Counted from the stretch's first letter, positions 18,588 to 27,288 are shown. The stretch: 64,000 bases of DNA from JOPF136 sp963773835 (GCA_963773835.1 CAVZCQ010000001.1:1302001-1366000), one strand, 5' to 3'. Made by a program: numbers and translations. The notes: generated by a model from the sequence alone, not told the origin.

Positions 18588-19190
18588 CTATCGCAGCCAG
18601 CCGGGCGGAACGCCGGCCCTGCGGCCTTCGTCTTCGAGCTGGTCCATCTGTTGCTGGAGCTGGGCCTTCCGGTTGTTCAGTCTCCGCAACTGATTCTGAT
18701 ATTCGTTGCTCGCGCGCGAGCCGCCGTAGTAGGCGCTCGGCGGGGGCGGCGGAGTGCTCCCGTTCGAGCTGCCTGTCCCGGCGCCTGGCGGCTGGTTCGC
18801 CGCCGTCAATTCCGCGATTTGGCGGTCCACTTCGGCCATCTGGGCCCGCAACTTCTGCGCACGATTCCGCCAGTACTGCTCGTTCTTTGCCTGGCCATTC
18901 GGTGCGGTGGACGTGCCGGACCTGGCGGCCCCTCGCGAGTTTCCGACCACGGATACGCCCCCCGGATCCATGCTCCTCAAATCTTCGTTGGTATAGACCT
19001 TTTTCGCCGTGGAGCTGTTCGCGGAGTCCTTCGAATTACTGGCCGCGTCCGGCGCAGTTTTCGTATTTTGCTGCGCGGCTGGCTGATCCTGAGCCGCGGG
19101 ATCGGGCTGCGATTGCGCTCGCGCGGATCCCGCACATAAGGCCCCGGCGAGCAGGCCTGCGCCCAGCAACCAGCCGAGGTGATATCGCAT
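18588..19190 (-). CDS. Secreted coiled-coil protein, paralogue of the gene before it (unknown function)
   Basis: 200 residues from the ATG at 19190; GTG at 19223 is an alternative that would add 11 residues before the hydrophobic segment. The signal peptide ends at about ARAQ. Then come a Gln/Pro/Asn-rich linker, KKVYTNEDLRSMDPGGVSVVG, a first helix (YWRNRAQKLRAQMAEVDRQI), a Gly/Ser/Pro-rich break, a second helix (LRRLNNRKAQLQQQMDQLED) and the ending GRRAGVPPGWLR. The downstream paralogue has the same order with the same last 14 positions largely conserved, so this is a tandem duplication. AAGGAG lies about 10 nt before the chosen ATG. Confidence 0.75.
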   Translation of the reverse strand: MRYHLGWLLGAGLLAGALCAGSARAQSQPDPAAQDQPAAQQNTKTAPDAASNSKDSANSSTAKKVYTNEDLRSMDPGGVSVVGNSRGAARSGTSTAPNGQAKNEQYWRNRAQKLRAQMAEVDRQIAELTAANQPPGAGTGSSNGSTPPPPPSAYYGGSRASNEYQNQLRRLNNRKAQLQQQMDQLEDEGRRAGVPPGWLR

Positions 19191-19261
19191 GCGCGTTCTT
19201 CTCCTTCCGAGCATCGTAGGCACGGGCGCCGCCTGGATTCAATGGTACCCGCGGACAGTGT

Positions 19262-19732
19262 TTACTGGTTGGTTCGCACGGCGGTCATGGTGACCTCCAG
19301 CCGCGCCCCGCGAACCAGGTCCTTCACCGCCACGGTGGAACGCGCCGGCAGCGGCTCGTTCTTGAAGTACTCCTTATAGATCTGGTTCATCTGCGGGAAA
19401 TCTTTGATGTCCCCCAGATAGACGGTCACGGACACCACGTCGCCAAAATCCATGGCCGTGGCTTTCAGCACCGCCTGGGCGTTGGCAAACGCCTGCCGCA
19501 TTTCCGGTTCGAAGCCGCCCGGGACCAGTTGTCCGTTCGCGTCCGAGCCGATCACGCCCGAAAGGTACAGCGTGTCTCCCACCAGCACCCCCGGCGAGAA
19601 GGGAAGCTGGAGGGCAGTCGAGCCCTTCGGCTGAACCAGTAGTTTCCGCGGCCCGAGCTGCGGCGCGCGCGCCGCTCCGGTCAATGCCACTGCGGCAATC
19701 CCAGTCAATACGAACAGCCAAGCGCGTTTCAT
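19262..19732 (-). CDS. Secreted RidA/YjgF-family protein
   Basis: 156 residues: an N-terminal signal peptide (1-22) on a complete RidA fold. Cytosolic RidA deaminates reactive enamine/imine intermediates. The arginine that binds the substrate carboxylate corresponds to Arg131 (LPARSTVAV), and Glu146 follows 15 residues later, the same spacing as Arg105/Glu120 of E. coli RidA, so the active site looks intact. A signal peptide on this family is less usual and implies a periplasmic substrate. The ATG overlaps the stop of the methyltransferase gene by 4 bp. Confidence 0.9.
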   Translation of the reverse strand: MKRAWLFVLTGIAAVALTGAARAPQLGPRKLLVQPKGSTALQLPFSPGVLVGDTLYLSGVIGSDANGQLVPGGFEPEMRQAFANAQAVLKATAMDFGDVVSVTVYLGDIKDFPQMNQIYKEYFKNEPLPARSTVAVKDLVRGARLEVTMTAVRTNQ

Positions 19733-20229
19733 TTGTTTTTCTCCTCATCGTCGTGATTTTTTCCGAGAGGCGGATTCCAGGCGCGAACCCGCGGCCACCA
19801 CCGGCTCACGTTCCGGCAATACTCCGCGTAATCCGCTCCGAATTTTCCCCGCAATGTCGGCTCTTCGTAGAACAGCACGAAAAGATGGATGCAGAGGGCC
19901 ACCGCCGCCACCGCAGCAATCAGCACGGGATTTGCGTGGCCGAAGACCACCCAAAGCCCGATCCACCCGGCGGCAAACCCCACGTACATCGGATTCCTCA
20001 CGTAGCGGTAGAATCCCACCACCACCAGCCGCTGGGGCGGGATGAACGGAGCGGGCGTCCCTCGTCCCGTCCACCCAAAATCCCACACGCAGCGCAGGGC
20101 CACCGCAAATCCCAGCACGGAGGGCACCGCCGCCAGCCATCGCCAGCGCGCCTCGCCCGCCGCTTCCACGCGGAAGCCGAGCCATTCCGGCAGCAGCCAG
20201 AACCACAGGGCGAAAAACCCTGCGCCCAC
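19729..20229 (-). CDS. Isoprenylcysteine carboxyl methyltransferase-like membrane methyltransferase
   Basis: 166 residues in four or so membrane helices, with the ICMT/PEMT signature GFYRYVRNPMYVGF (SAM-binding RHPxY-like motif) and the distal EEPTLRGKFGADYAEYCRNVSRWWPR. Bacterial members methylate small molecules or lipids of unknown identity. The GTG at 20229 starts inside the first predicted helix: the in-frame upstream codons (TRWLTAAGSLLV) would complete that helix, and the frame stays open back to the stop of the upstream gene at 20326, yet there is no ATG, GTG or TTG there. A CTG start or a small frameshift error is possible. A strong AGGAGG lies near 20307-20316. Confidence 0.85.
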   Translation of the reverse strand: MGAGFFALWFWLLPEWLGFRVEAAGEARWRWLAAVPSVLGFAVALRCVWDFGWTGRGTPAPFIPPQRLVVVGFYRYVRNPMYVGFAAGWIGLWVVFGHANPVLIAAVAAVALCIHLFVLFYEEPTLRGKFGADYAEYCRNVSRWWPRVRAWNPPLGKNHDDEEKNK

Positions 20230-20325
20230 CAGCAGCGAGCCTGCCGCCGTCAGCCAGCGAGTTCCGTCACCGGCCGCCGGGCCATTGTCCGAGTGTTCGC
20301 TCGTAGCCGCCTCCTCCTGCGTCGA

Positions 20326-23300
20326 TCACTTCAAGACGATTGCGGGCAGTCCCGCCGCTGCCAGCCGTTTGTTCAATTCGGCCACATCTGTTCCCTGGAT
20401 CTGCTTCCATTCCGCCGGGAGCGCGCGCAGCGAAGCGTCGAGTTCGCGCTGGAGCGTTCGCGCCTGCGCCGTGGGCGCGCAATCGCAACTGTCCGCAATC
20501 CCCAGCAGGGCGCCGAAATGCTGGTTTAGCGTGGAGAGATTTTCCTTTTCCTTTCCCGTGGGCGGCTGGCCGAAAAAGGTCTGTTGTTTGGCGCCTTCGA
20601 GCCCTTCGACTTTTTTGTCCAGCGCGGCGATTTCATCGCCCAGCGGGCCTCTTCCGGCCTTTTCGGCGCGCTCCTTCAGTTGCGCCCGCAGCGAGCGCAC
20701 CGATTTCAGAGCTGCAAACGATTCGTTCATTCCGCGCGCCGCGTCGCTCTCCATGGCAAACTGCGCCGCCAGCTCTTCCGGCGGCGCTTTGATGCGTGGG
20801 TCCATTTTCACCATCAGCGGCTGCGTCCAACTCTTTCCGCCCACCGTCAGCTTCAAGCTATACGAGCCGGGCAGCGCCCGCACGCCCCGCGGCTCGAGCG
20901 GCGTGGCGTGCGGAATGGCCGAAATCGGATATTCATGGTCGAGCGCGTCCGGAGGCGCGTAGTGCAGGTCCCATACGAACCGGTGCATGCCTGCCGCGGC
21001 GGAAAGAATCTGCGGCTGTAAGACCCAGTACATGGGGATGGGATTTTCTTTCGCCGTGGAGGCCATATCGATGGGCGCGTCCGTGCTCGAGTAACGCCTC
21101 ACCACCTCGCCGCGCGCGTCCAGGATTTCCAGCGTCACCGGCACTGGAGCCGCGTCCTTCAGGTAGTAGTCAATGATCGCGCCGTCCGGCGGATTTTTCC
21201 CCGCCGGTACCTCCGGAGGCAGCGGAGTGTCCGTATTGCGGTCGCGGCGGAATCGCCACGCCGTTTCCGGCCGGAACAGGTGCACGCCCGCCGCCGTCTC
21301 CGCCGTCATCTGGCGCAGCGGTGTAATGTCGTCCAGGATCCAGAACGAACGGCCGTGCGTGCCCACAATCAAGTCGTTGCCATGAATCACGAGGTCGCGC
21401 ATCGAGGTGTGCGGCAGGTTCAGTTGCAAGGACTGCCAGTGGTCGCCATCATCGTAAGAGACGAACACTGACCCTTCCGTCCCGGCAAACAGCAGCCCGC
21501 GCCGCGCAGGGTCTTCGCGGACGGCGTTGACCGGCTCGTCGCCGGGGAGCCCGCTCGAAATGTCCTGCCACGTCTTTCCGGCGTCGCGCGTGCGCAGCAC
21601 GTGCGGCCGCAGGTCGTCCAGTCGGATGGAGTTGATGGCCGCGTAGGCCTCCGCCGCGTCGAAATGCGACGCTTCAATCATCGAGACCTTGCTCCAGGGC
21701 ACGAGCGACGGCGGGGTCACATTCGTCCACGTTTTTCCCGCGTCGTGCGTCACCTGAATCAGCCCGTCGTCCGTCCCCGCCCAGATGAGACCGATATCCT
21801 TCGGTGATGGTGCGACAGCATAGATGGAGCCGCGGTGTTTGCCTTTTTCCGGGTCGGAGGCCGCGAATACGCCGAGATTCGCGGGAATCGTGTAGCTTTC
21901 CCGCGTCAGGTCCGGGCTGATGACCTCCCAGCTTCTTCCCCCGTTCGTCGTCTTGAACACTACGTTGGCCGCGAAGTAGAGCGTGTGCGGGTCGAGCGGA
22001 GAAAACACGACGGGCAGCGTCCGCACGTATCGATATTTTCCGCGACGGATGGGTTCCGGCGCCACGTCCGCCACTTCTCCGGTGCGCTGGTTGGTGCGGG
22101 TGACACGCGCGCCGAACAGGACGTCGGGGTCGAGCGGATCCACAGCGATGTATCCGTACTCCTCGACGCCCACGGGATGCCAGTCGCGGAAAGTGATTTC
22201 GCCGTCGTCGCCGCGGCTGGCCGTGACGATCGAGCCGCTCTCCTGCTGCGCGCCGTACACCCGGTAGGGGAACCGCGTGTCCGTGGTCACATGGTAGAAC
22301 TGCGCGGTGGGCTGGTTGTACCACGAACTCCACGTCGCGCCGCCGTTCACGCTCAGGGTGCCGCCCTGGTCACTGGTCAGCGCGACGATCTGCGGGTTGC
22401 GCGGATTGATCCAGATGCGCTGGTAATCGTCCCCTCCCGGCGCTCCTTTGATGGCCGTAAAGGTGTGCCCGCCGTCGGTCGAGCGGTAGGTGGTGGTGTT
22501 GGCCACGTACACCACGTCGGCATTGTCCGGCGCCACGGCAATTCCCATCGCTCCCGGGCCGCGCCCGCCGATCCGATGGTCGTCACTGACGTGCGTCCAG
22601 CTTTCCCCGCCGTCATTGGAGCGATACACTCCCGCATTTTTCCTGGCTTCGACAGACGCGTAGAGGCGCTGCGCATTGCTGGGCGCCACGGCGATGCCGA
22701 TGCGGCCCAGATTCTCGTCGGCCCCAGGCAGGCCATTCGTCAGCGCGTGCCAGGTGTCCCCGCCATCGGTGGATTTGTAGAGGCCGCTCCCTGCGCTGGT
22801 GATGGATCCTCCACTGCGCACCTCCCAGGGCGCCACGCGCGCGGCCCACAGCACGGCATAAATCGTTTGCGGGTTGGCAGGATCGAACGCCAGGTCGGCC
22901 GCGCCCGTATTTTCGTCGCGGTAGAGCACTTTCTGCCACGTCTCGCCGCCATCGGCGGAGCGGAAGACGCCGCGTTCGGCGTTAGGCCCGTAAGGATGGC
23001 CAACGGCGGCGACGAAGACGCGGTTGGGGTCGCGCGGGTCGATCAGGATTTGTGCAATCTGCTGCGCATCGCGCAGGCCCTGGTGCTTCCATGTGCGGCC
23101 GCCGTCAGTGGATTTGTACATCCCATTGCCTACGGAAAGGTCCGGCCTCTGCAAACCCTCGCCGCTGCCGGCATAAATGATTTCCGGGTTGGAAGGCGCA
23201 ATGGCCAGCGCGCCGACGGAGCCCGTGGACTGATCGTCGAAAATCGGCGTCCAGGTCCGCCCCGCATCGTCCGTCTTCCAGATGCCGCCGTTTACCGCAG

Positions 23301-23502
23301 CGATGTAGAAGACGTTGGGCTGGTCGGGAATCCCGGCGATGGCCACGGTGCGGCCGCCGCGGAACGGCCCGATACAGCGCCACTTCATTCCGGAGAACAG
23401 GCCAGGGTCGTACTGCTGCTGCGCCACGGCATCGAGCGCGAGAAGTCCAACAAAAGCAAGAAGCGTCGCGAAGCACACCGACCGCGTGCGGCTGGTTAGC
23501 AT
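20326..23502 (-). CDS. Secreted BNR/VPS10-like beta-propeller protein (glycosyl-hydrolase-like)
   Basis: 1058 residues from the ATG at 23502; the ORF stays open upstream to 23589 but the signal peptide (about 1-28, ending in DAVAQQ) begins here. The body is a string of Asp-box (BNR) repeats of the form S-x-DGG-x-TW: KTDDAGRTW, KSTDGGRTWKH, RSADGGETW, KSTDGGDTWH, RSNDGGESW, RSTDGGHTF, KTTNGGRSWE, HDAGKTWTN, TRDAGKTWQ, SYDDGDHWQ, pointing to two propellers as in VPS10/sortilin and related secreted proteins. After about residue 740 comes a beta-rich domain (VPVTLEILDARGEVVRRYS) and then a helical C-terminus (LRAQLKERAEKAG). Such proteins are often annotated as glycosyl hydrolases without proof of activity. 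The downstream genes on the same strand may share its transcript. Confidence 0.88.
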   Translation of the reverse strand: MLTSRTRSVCFATLLAFVGLLALDAVAQQQYDPGLFSGMKWRCIGPFRGGRTVAIAGIPDQPNVFYIAAVNGGIWKTDDAGRTWTPIFDDQSTGSVGALAIAPSNPEIIYAGSGEGLQRPDLSVGNGMYKSTDGGRTWKHQGLRDAQQIAQILIDPRDPNRVFVAAVGHPYGPNAERGVFRSADGGETWQKVLYRDENTGAADLAFDPANPQTIYAVLWAARVAPWEVRSGGSITSAGSGLYKSTDGGDTWHALTNGLPGADENLGRIGIAVAPSNAQRLYASVEARKNAGVYRSNDGGESWTHVSDDHRIGGRGPGAMGIAVAPDNADVVYVANTTTYRSTDGGHTFTAIKGAPGGDDYQRIWINPRNPQIVALTSDQGGTLSVNGGATWSSWYNQPTAQFYHVTTDTRFPYRVYGAQQESGSIVTASRGDDGEITFRDWHPVGVEEYGYIAVDPLDPDVLFGARVTRTNQRTGEVADVAPEPIRRGKYRYVRTLPVVFSPLDPHTLYFAANVVFKTTNGGRSWEVISPDLTRESYTIPANLGVFAASDPEKGKHRGSIYAVAPSPKDIGLIWAGTDDGLIQVTHDAGKTWTNVTPPSLVPWSKVSMIEASHFDAAEAYAAINSIRLDDLRPHVLRTRDAGKTWQDISSGLPGDEPVNAVREDPARRGLLFAGTEGSVFVSYDDGDHWQSLQLNLPHTSMRDLVIHGNDLIVGTHGRSFWILDDITPLRQMTAETAAGVHLFRPETAWRFRRDRNTDTPLPPEVPAGKNPPDGAIIDYYLKDAAPVPVTLEILDARGEVVRRYSSTDAPIDMASTAKENPIPMYWVLQPQILSAAAGMHRFVWDLHYAPPDALDHEYPISAIPHATPLEPRGVRALPGSYSLKLTVGGKSWTQPLMVKMDPRIKAPPEELAAQFAMESDAARGMNESFAALKSVRSLRAQLKERAEKAGRGPLGDEIAALDKKVEGLEGAKQQTFFGQPPTGKEKENLSTLNQHFGALLGIADSCDCAPTAQARTLQRELDASLRALPAEWKQIQGTDVAELNKRLAAAGLPAIVLK

Positions 23503-23641
23503 GGTTTCCCCCGGTGGAAGTGAAGAAGAGGAGAGTACCGCAGGATGGAGTCGGAGAACAGCGGCCCCTCGACTTTGCTCGGGACGCAAGAAGCGCGCGG
23601 GTGGCGAGAAGGGATGAAATACTGCGCGTGGTGGAGTCGGG

Positions 23642-24109
23642 TCATTTCGGGTTTCCTTCCAAAGACTCTTTCTGCATCCTCTGCTCGGTTAGCTGCTTGT
23701 ATCTGGCGATTTGCTCGGTGTAGTCGGGCCGAGGCACGTTGGAGACGAACTGGTACTCGATACGCTCGGGCTCCGGAGGCCGCTCCTGACGCTCGATGTG
23801 CGGAAGCGTCTGGATGACGAGTTGGCAGAGATAGCCGGCCACGGCGGCGTGGCGAGCGGGAATGCGGCCCGTGAGGAAGCATAGGAGGAGCTTGCCCGCA
23901 GCGCGGTTGAGGGATCGGGCGTCGGCGAAATCGATCTCAGAACCCAGCACTTCCAGTGCGAGCGCCTGGGGATCTTCCAGAACGCCTTCCGAGCTAAAGC
24001 GCGCGTGATGCGCGCAGTAGGCCGGATGTCTGGGCTTACGCGGGAGTCGACAACGACGACCCGCAGGATCGCGATAGGTGCAACGAGAAGATTCGGTGGA
24101 ATGGGTCAT
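23642..24109 (-). CDS. Hypothetical protein with CX9C-CX2H zinc-finger-like N-terminus
   Basis: 155 residues. The N-terminus has Cys10, Cys20, Cys32 and His35 (RCTYRDPAGRRC ... YCAHH), spaced like a small zinc-binding knuckle, then an Arg/Lys-rich patch. The middle is helical (FADARSLNRAAGKLLLCFLTGRI), and the C-terminus contains an amphipathic helix rich in Gln/Arg. I recognise this as a recurrent, unnamed acidobacterial family, often found near mobile or repeat-rich DNA; its function is unknown. AGGAGG lies 8 nt before the ATG, and TATAAC (24144-24149, minus) is a possible -10 box. The gap to the propeller gene (23503-23641) contains CCTCGACTTTGCTCGGGACG, which looks like a dispersed intergenic repeat. 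Confidence 0.7.
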   Translation of the reverse strand: MTHSTESSRCTYRDPAGRRCRLPRKPRHPAYCAHHARFSSEGVLEDPQALALEVLGSEIDFADARSLNRAAGKLLLCFLTGRIPARHAAVAGYLCQLVIQTLPHIERQERPPEPERIEYQFVSNVPRPDYTEQIARYKQLTEQRMQKESLEGNPK

Positions 24110-24253
24110 GGGAATGGCCTCCTAAGTAATTCCATACATTTGGGTTATAGGGTATGGCCCCCCTCCCCACCGGGAATGCGGAAACCCTTGAGGGGAAAGT
24201 GGTTACGCGACATTGAGTTTGTAACGTGTTGAAAACAAAGGGACAGATTTTGG

Positions 24254-24288
24254 AAGGTCGAAAGTCGGAAGTTGAAGGTCGAAGGTGG
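24254..24288. repeat. Five degenerate heptamer repeats
   Basis: Consecutive units read aaggtcg, aaagtcg, gaagttg, aaggtcg, aaggtgg: exactly 35 bp in seven-base steps. Confidence 0.7.
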
Positions 24289-24692
24289 GAGTCAACGGGC
24301 GACCCTCCTACGGCAAGGCTTCGGGGGGCGGGCAGCCTAAGGCGCAGAGACTTCAGGAGCAGCAAAAAGAAATGGGGCAGACGAATTGGGGGCGAGGGCA
24401 GGGGCATGGGGGGAATCCTGGCGGGAATTCATTCCGGCCGGTCGGGAAGCTTCGCGTGGCGAGCGTTACGAACTCGTTGGCGAAGTGGGGATTGGGGTGG
24501 AGGGGACTGCGCGAGACACCAAAGAGCCGGGATGTGGTTGAGATCGTGTGGCTCGAGCCTCCTATAGTGGCGCTCGGTTTATATACCATAGTCGGTAGGG
24601 GAAAGCAATAGGAAAGTGGCCAGTGGCGAGCGAGGAAGGACGGGGGTAGAAAGGCGATAGATGAGGGTTGAAGGGGGCTGGCACTTCGGCTC

Positions 24693-24708
24693 GCCCGCCA
24701 GGGCGGGC
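24693..24708. repeat. GC hairpin
   Basis: GCCCGCC, two bases, GGCGGGC: a 7-bp stem with a 2-nt centre and no adjacent T-run, so it looks like a short palindromic repeat more than a terminator. Confidence 0.4.
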
Positions 24709-25009
24709 CAACGCGCCGATCACGTTGCGCCATTTACGCCGGAATCCCTCACCACGTTCAGGACAGGCTGAAGCTCCGACGCCCTTACTGAGACTCGCGG
24801 GCACGGATTACTCGCGCACGGGCATTCGGGGTGCTGTACGGAAAGGATGAATCGTCCGTAGTTCCAGAAGTGGGTCGTCCCTACGAGCCACTACAACTGT
24901 GGTGTCACATTTGGCGGTGATGGGTGTCACGGCAAACGTCACCGGGTTCCGGGATACTGCGCGGTGGCCTCTCGGCGGCGGTGATCCTAACCACTATCAT
25001 GGAGCGTCC

Positions 25010-26431
25010 GTGAGCAAGCATCCGGCGATCATTCAAGGGGGCATGGGGGTTGGAGTATCGAGCTGGCGACTTGCGCGAGCCGTGTCGCAACTCGGCCAAC
25101 TCGGGGTGGTTTCCGGCACCGCACTGGATCAGGTGCTGGCCAGGCGGCTGCAGGACGGCGATCCCGGCGGGCATATGCGGCGGGGCTTGGACCGTTTTCC
25201 TTTCCCCAGGATGGCGGAACGTATTTGGGAAAAGTACTACATCGCGGGGGGCAAAGCGGAGAGCACGCCGTACCAGAGCCTGCCGAAACATGTGAAGGAC
25301 AGTCCGCGGGAACTCGTGGAGCTTTGTATCGTGGCCAACTTCGTGGAAGTGATTCTGGCGAGGGAAGGGCATGAGAATCCCGTAGGAATCAATTACCTGG
25401 AGAAAATTCAGATTCCACATCTGCCGTCACTCTATGGGGCCATGCTGGCGGGCGTGGGATACGTGCTGATGGGCGCGGGCATCCCGCTGAAGATTCCCGG
25501 CGTGCTGGACCGTCTGGCGGAGCACGAGCCGGCCAGCTATACCTTGCAGGTGGCCGGGGCGGAGGAAGGCGATGACACCACGATCACCTTGGTGCCGCGG
25601 GATATCACCGGGCGCGCGCTTCCACCGCTTTTCCGTCCGCACTTTCTGGCCATCGTCTCCTCGAACACGCTTGCCGTTGCCTTGCAGAAGAAGGCGAACG
25701 GCAGGGTGGACGGATTCGTTGTGGAAGGGCCCACGGCCGGGGGACACAACGCGCCGCCGCGCGGGAAGGCGCAGCTCAACGAAGCGGGTGAACCGATTTA
25801 CGGGGATCGGGATCGAGTTGACCTGGAAAAATTGCGGGAACTGGGGCTGCCCTTCTGGCTTGCCGGAGGATACGGCAGCGCGGAAAAGCTGCAGGAAGCC
25901 CTGGCGGCCGGCGCCGCCGGAGTACAAGTGGGAACCGCATTTGCATTTTGCGCGGAATCGGCGTTGCGGGAAGACTACAAGCAGGCACTTCTGAAAAAGG
26001 CGATTTCCGGAGAGGCCAGGGTGTTCACGGATCCAGTGGCGTCCCCGACGAATTTTCCATTCAAAGTGGCGCAGTTGGAAGGGACGCTTTCGGAGCGCGA
26101 GGAGCACCTGGCCCGACCTCGCGTCTGTGACGTTGGATATCTGCGCGAGGCTTACCGGACAGCAGAGGGCACGATTGATTTCCGGTGCGCCGGGGAGCCG
26201 GTGAGCGTGTACGTGTCCAAGCAGGGAAAGGCCGAGGAAACGGCGGGGCGGAAGTGCCTGTGCAATGCGCTGCTGGCCAACATCGGGCATCCACAAGTAC
26301 GCAGCGGCCGATATGTCGAGAAAGGACTGGTGACCTGCGGGGATGACCTGAGCAAAATTCCCTCGTTTCTCCCGCCAAACACGAGCAGCTACAGCGCCGC
26401 AGACGTGATTGCCAAGCTTATCGACGGGTGA
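25010..26431 (+). CDS. Nitronate monooxygenase-like FMN enzyme
   Basis: 473 residues from the GTG at 25010, chosen because GGAG lies 5 nt upstream and the product then begins directly with KHPAIIQGGMGVGVSSWRLA, the family's FMN-binding N-terminus. The frame is open from 24899. TIM-barrel 2-nitropropane dioxygenase signatures follow: VDGFVVEGPTAGGHNAPPRG (with the usual active-site His) and LPFWLAGGYGSAEKLQEALAAGAAGVQVGTAFAFC. It is longer than typical class I enzymes (about 320-380) because of an insertion (about 95-135) and a Cys-containing C-terminal section (RKCLCNALLANIGHPQ), as in a PfaD-like or longer branch. The substrate is unknown. It is convergent with the SUMF1-like gene. Confidence 0.85.
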   Translation: MSKHPAIIQGGMGVGVSSWRLARAVSQLGQLGVVSGTALDQVLARRLQDGDPGGHMRRGLDRFPFPRMAERIWEKYYIAGGKAESTPYQSLPKHVKDSPRELVELCIVANFVEVILAREGHENPVGINYLEKIQIPHLPSLYGAMLAGVGYVLMGAGIPLKIPGVLDRLAEHEPASYTLQVAGAEEGDDTTITLVPRDITGRALPPLFRPHFLAIVSSNTLAVALQKKANGRVDGFVVEGPTAGGHNAPPRGKAQLNEAGEPIYGDRDRVDLEKLRELGLPFWLAGGYGSAEKLQEALAAGAAGVQVGTAFAFCAESALREDYKQALLKKAISGEARVFTDPVASPTNFPFKVAQLEGTLSEREEHLARPRVCDVGYLREAYRTAEGTIDFRCAGEPVSVYVSKQGKAEETAGRKCLCNALLANIGHPQVRSGRYVEKGLVTCGDDLSKIPSFLPPNTSSYSAADVIAKLIDG

Positions 26432-26547
26432 GAAGTTCCCGCGTCGCGCACAGGTTTCCCAATGAAAATCTGCAGTACGCAATAGGCGCGAAAAGCCCGC
26501 GCTGCCCGGGCGATTGTGCAGCGTGCTCGAGGGGCGCGGCTTTTGCG

Positions 26548-27288
26548 TCAGGGATTCGTGGAGCGGGCGACGCGGAAGCCGTAGTCGGCGTATTGGAATT
26601 CAGGAGGGATGCTGGAGCGCGCGGCGGTGCGGGTGACCTTGACGTGATGGCGCCAGGAGCCTCCGCGCGAGGCTCGACGGCTGCCGGTCGCGGGTCCTTG
26701 CGGGTTCCGTTCGGGAGACGAGACGTAGTAGCCCGCGTCGTACCAGTCGCAGCACCATTCGTGGACGTTGTCGCCGAGATTATAGAGCCCGTAAGGGCTG
26801 GGCGGGTACGCGCCAACCGGCTCCGGCCCGCTCTTCCAACGCGCGGCATAATCGGGAAGCTCGTCGGGAAGCGTATCCCCCCACGGGTAGAGCAAGTGGT
26901 CGGCGCCGCCGCGAGCGGCGCGTTCCCACTCCGCCTCAGTCGGCAAGCGATAGGGCTTGCCGGTCGAGCGGCCTAGCCATTGGCAATAGATGGCAGCCTC
27001 ATGCCAGGACACGGCGACGACCGGCATCCCCGGATCACTGAAATGCGGATCGTTCCAGCACAGCGGGTGACGAGAACGCGTAGCGGCAAGAAAGCAGGCG
27101 TAATTCTCGTTGGTCACCTGGCAAGCAGCCAGCTCGAAGGCATCAATCCAAACGCGGTGCACCGGCTTTTCATCGTCGCGGCCGGATTCGCAGCCCATCC
27201 AGAACCAGCCCCCGGGGATAGGCACCATTACAGGTTCTGCGGGTTCAATCCCGGCCGTAGGGGAGGCTGGCATGGCGTTGCAATCCAC
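26548..27288 (-). CDS. SUMF1/FGE-fold protein lacking the catalytic cysteines
   Basis: 246 residues of the formylglycine-generating-enzyme-like fold: IPGGWFWMGCESGRDDEKPVHRV, PVVAVSWHEAAIYCQWL, RLPTEAEWERAARGG, GDNVHEWCCDWYDAGYY, RASRGGSW and GFRVARS. In true FGE the C-terminal core holds two redox cysteines between RGGSW and AARS; here that stretch is RHHVKVTRTAARSS with no Cys, so sulfatase activation is unlikely. The fold is also used in EgtB-type enzymes and as a binding module. I gave the GTG at 27288; ATG at 27273 is just as plausible, and neither has a good ribosome binding site. Confidence 0.88.
   Translation of the reverse strand: MDCNAMPASPTAGIEPAEPVMVPIPGGWFWMGCESGRDDEKPVHRVWIDAFELAACQVTNENYACFLAATRSRHPLCWNDPHFSDPGMPVVAVSWHEAAIYCQWLGRSTGKPYRLPTEAEWERAARGGADHLLYPWGDTLPDELPDYAARWKSGPEPVGAYPPSPYGLYNLGDNVHEWCCDWYDAGYYVSSPERNPQGPATGSRRASRGGSWRHHVKVTRTAARSSIPPEFQYADYGFRVARSTNP

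Larger units (their letters stand above)
24110..25009. other. 900-bp stretch without a supported gene
   Basis: Short open frames occur on both strands (for example 24285-24611 plus and 24353-24733 minus), but none has a recognisable domain or a good start. The stretch contains five heptamer repeats (24254-24288), a G-rich purine section (24370-24500), a GC hairpin (24693-24708) and an AT patch near 24578 (TTTATATACC). It may be remnants of a decayed gene or accumulated intergenic repeats. Confidence 0.5.

Noticed and set aside
21835..23499. 554-codon plus-strand frame inside the propeller gene
   Set aside because: Arg/Ala/Gly-rich shadow; the minus strand encodes regular Asp-box repeats.
24285..24611. 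108-codon plus-strand frame in the gene-free stretch
   Set aside because: Gly/Gln-rich, with no ribosome binding site and no resemblance to a known family; it begins inside repeats.
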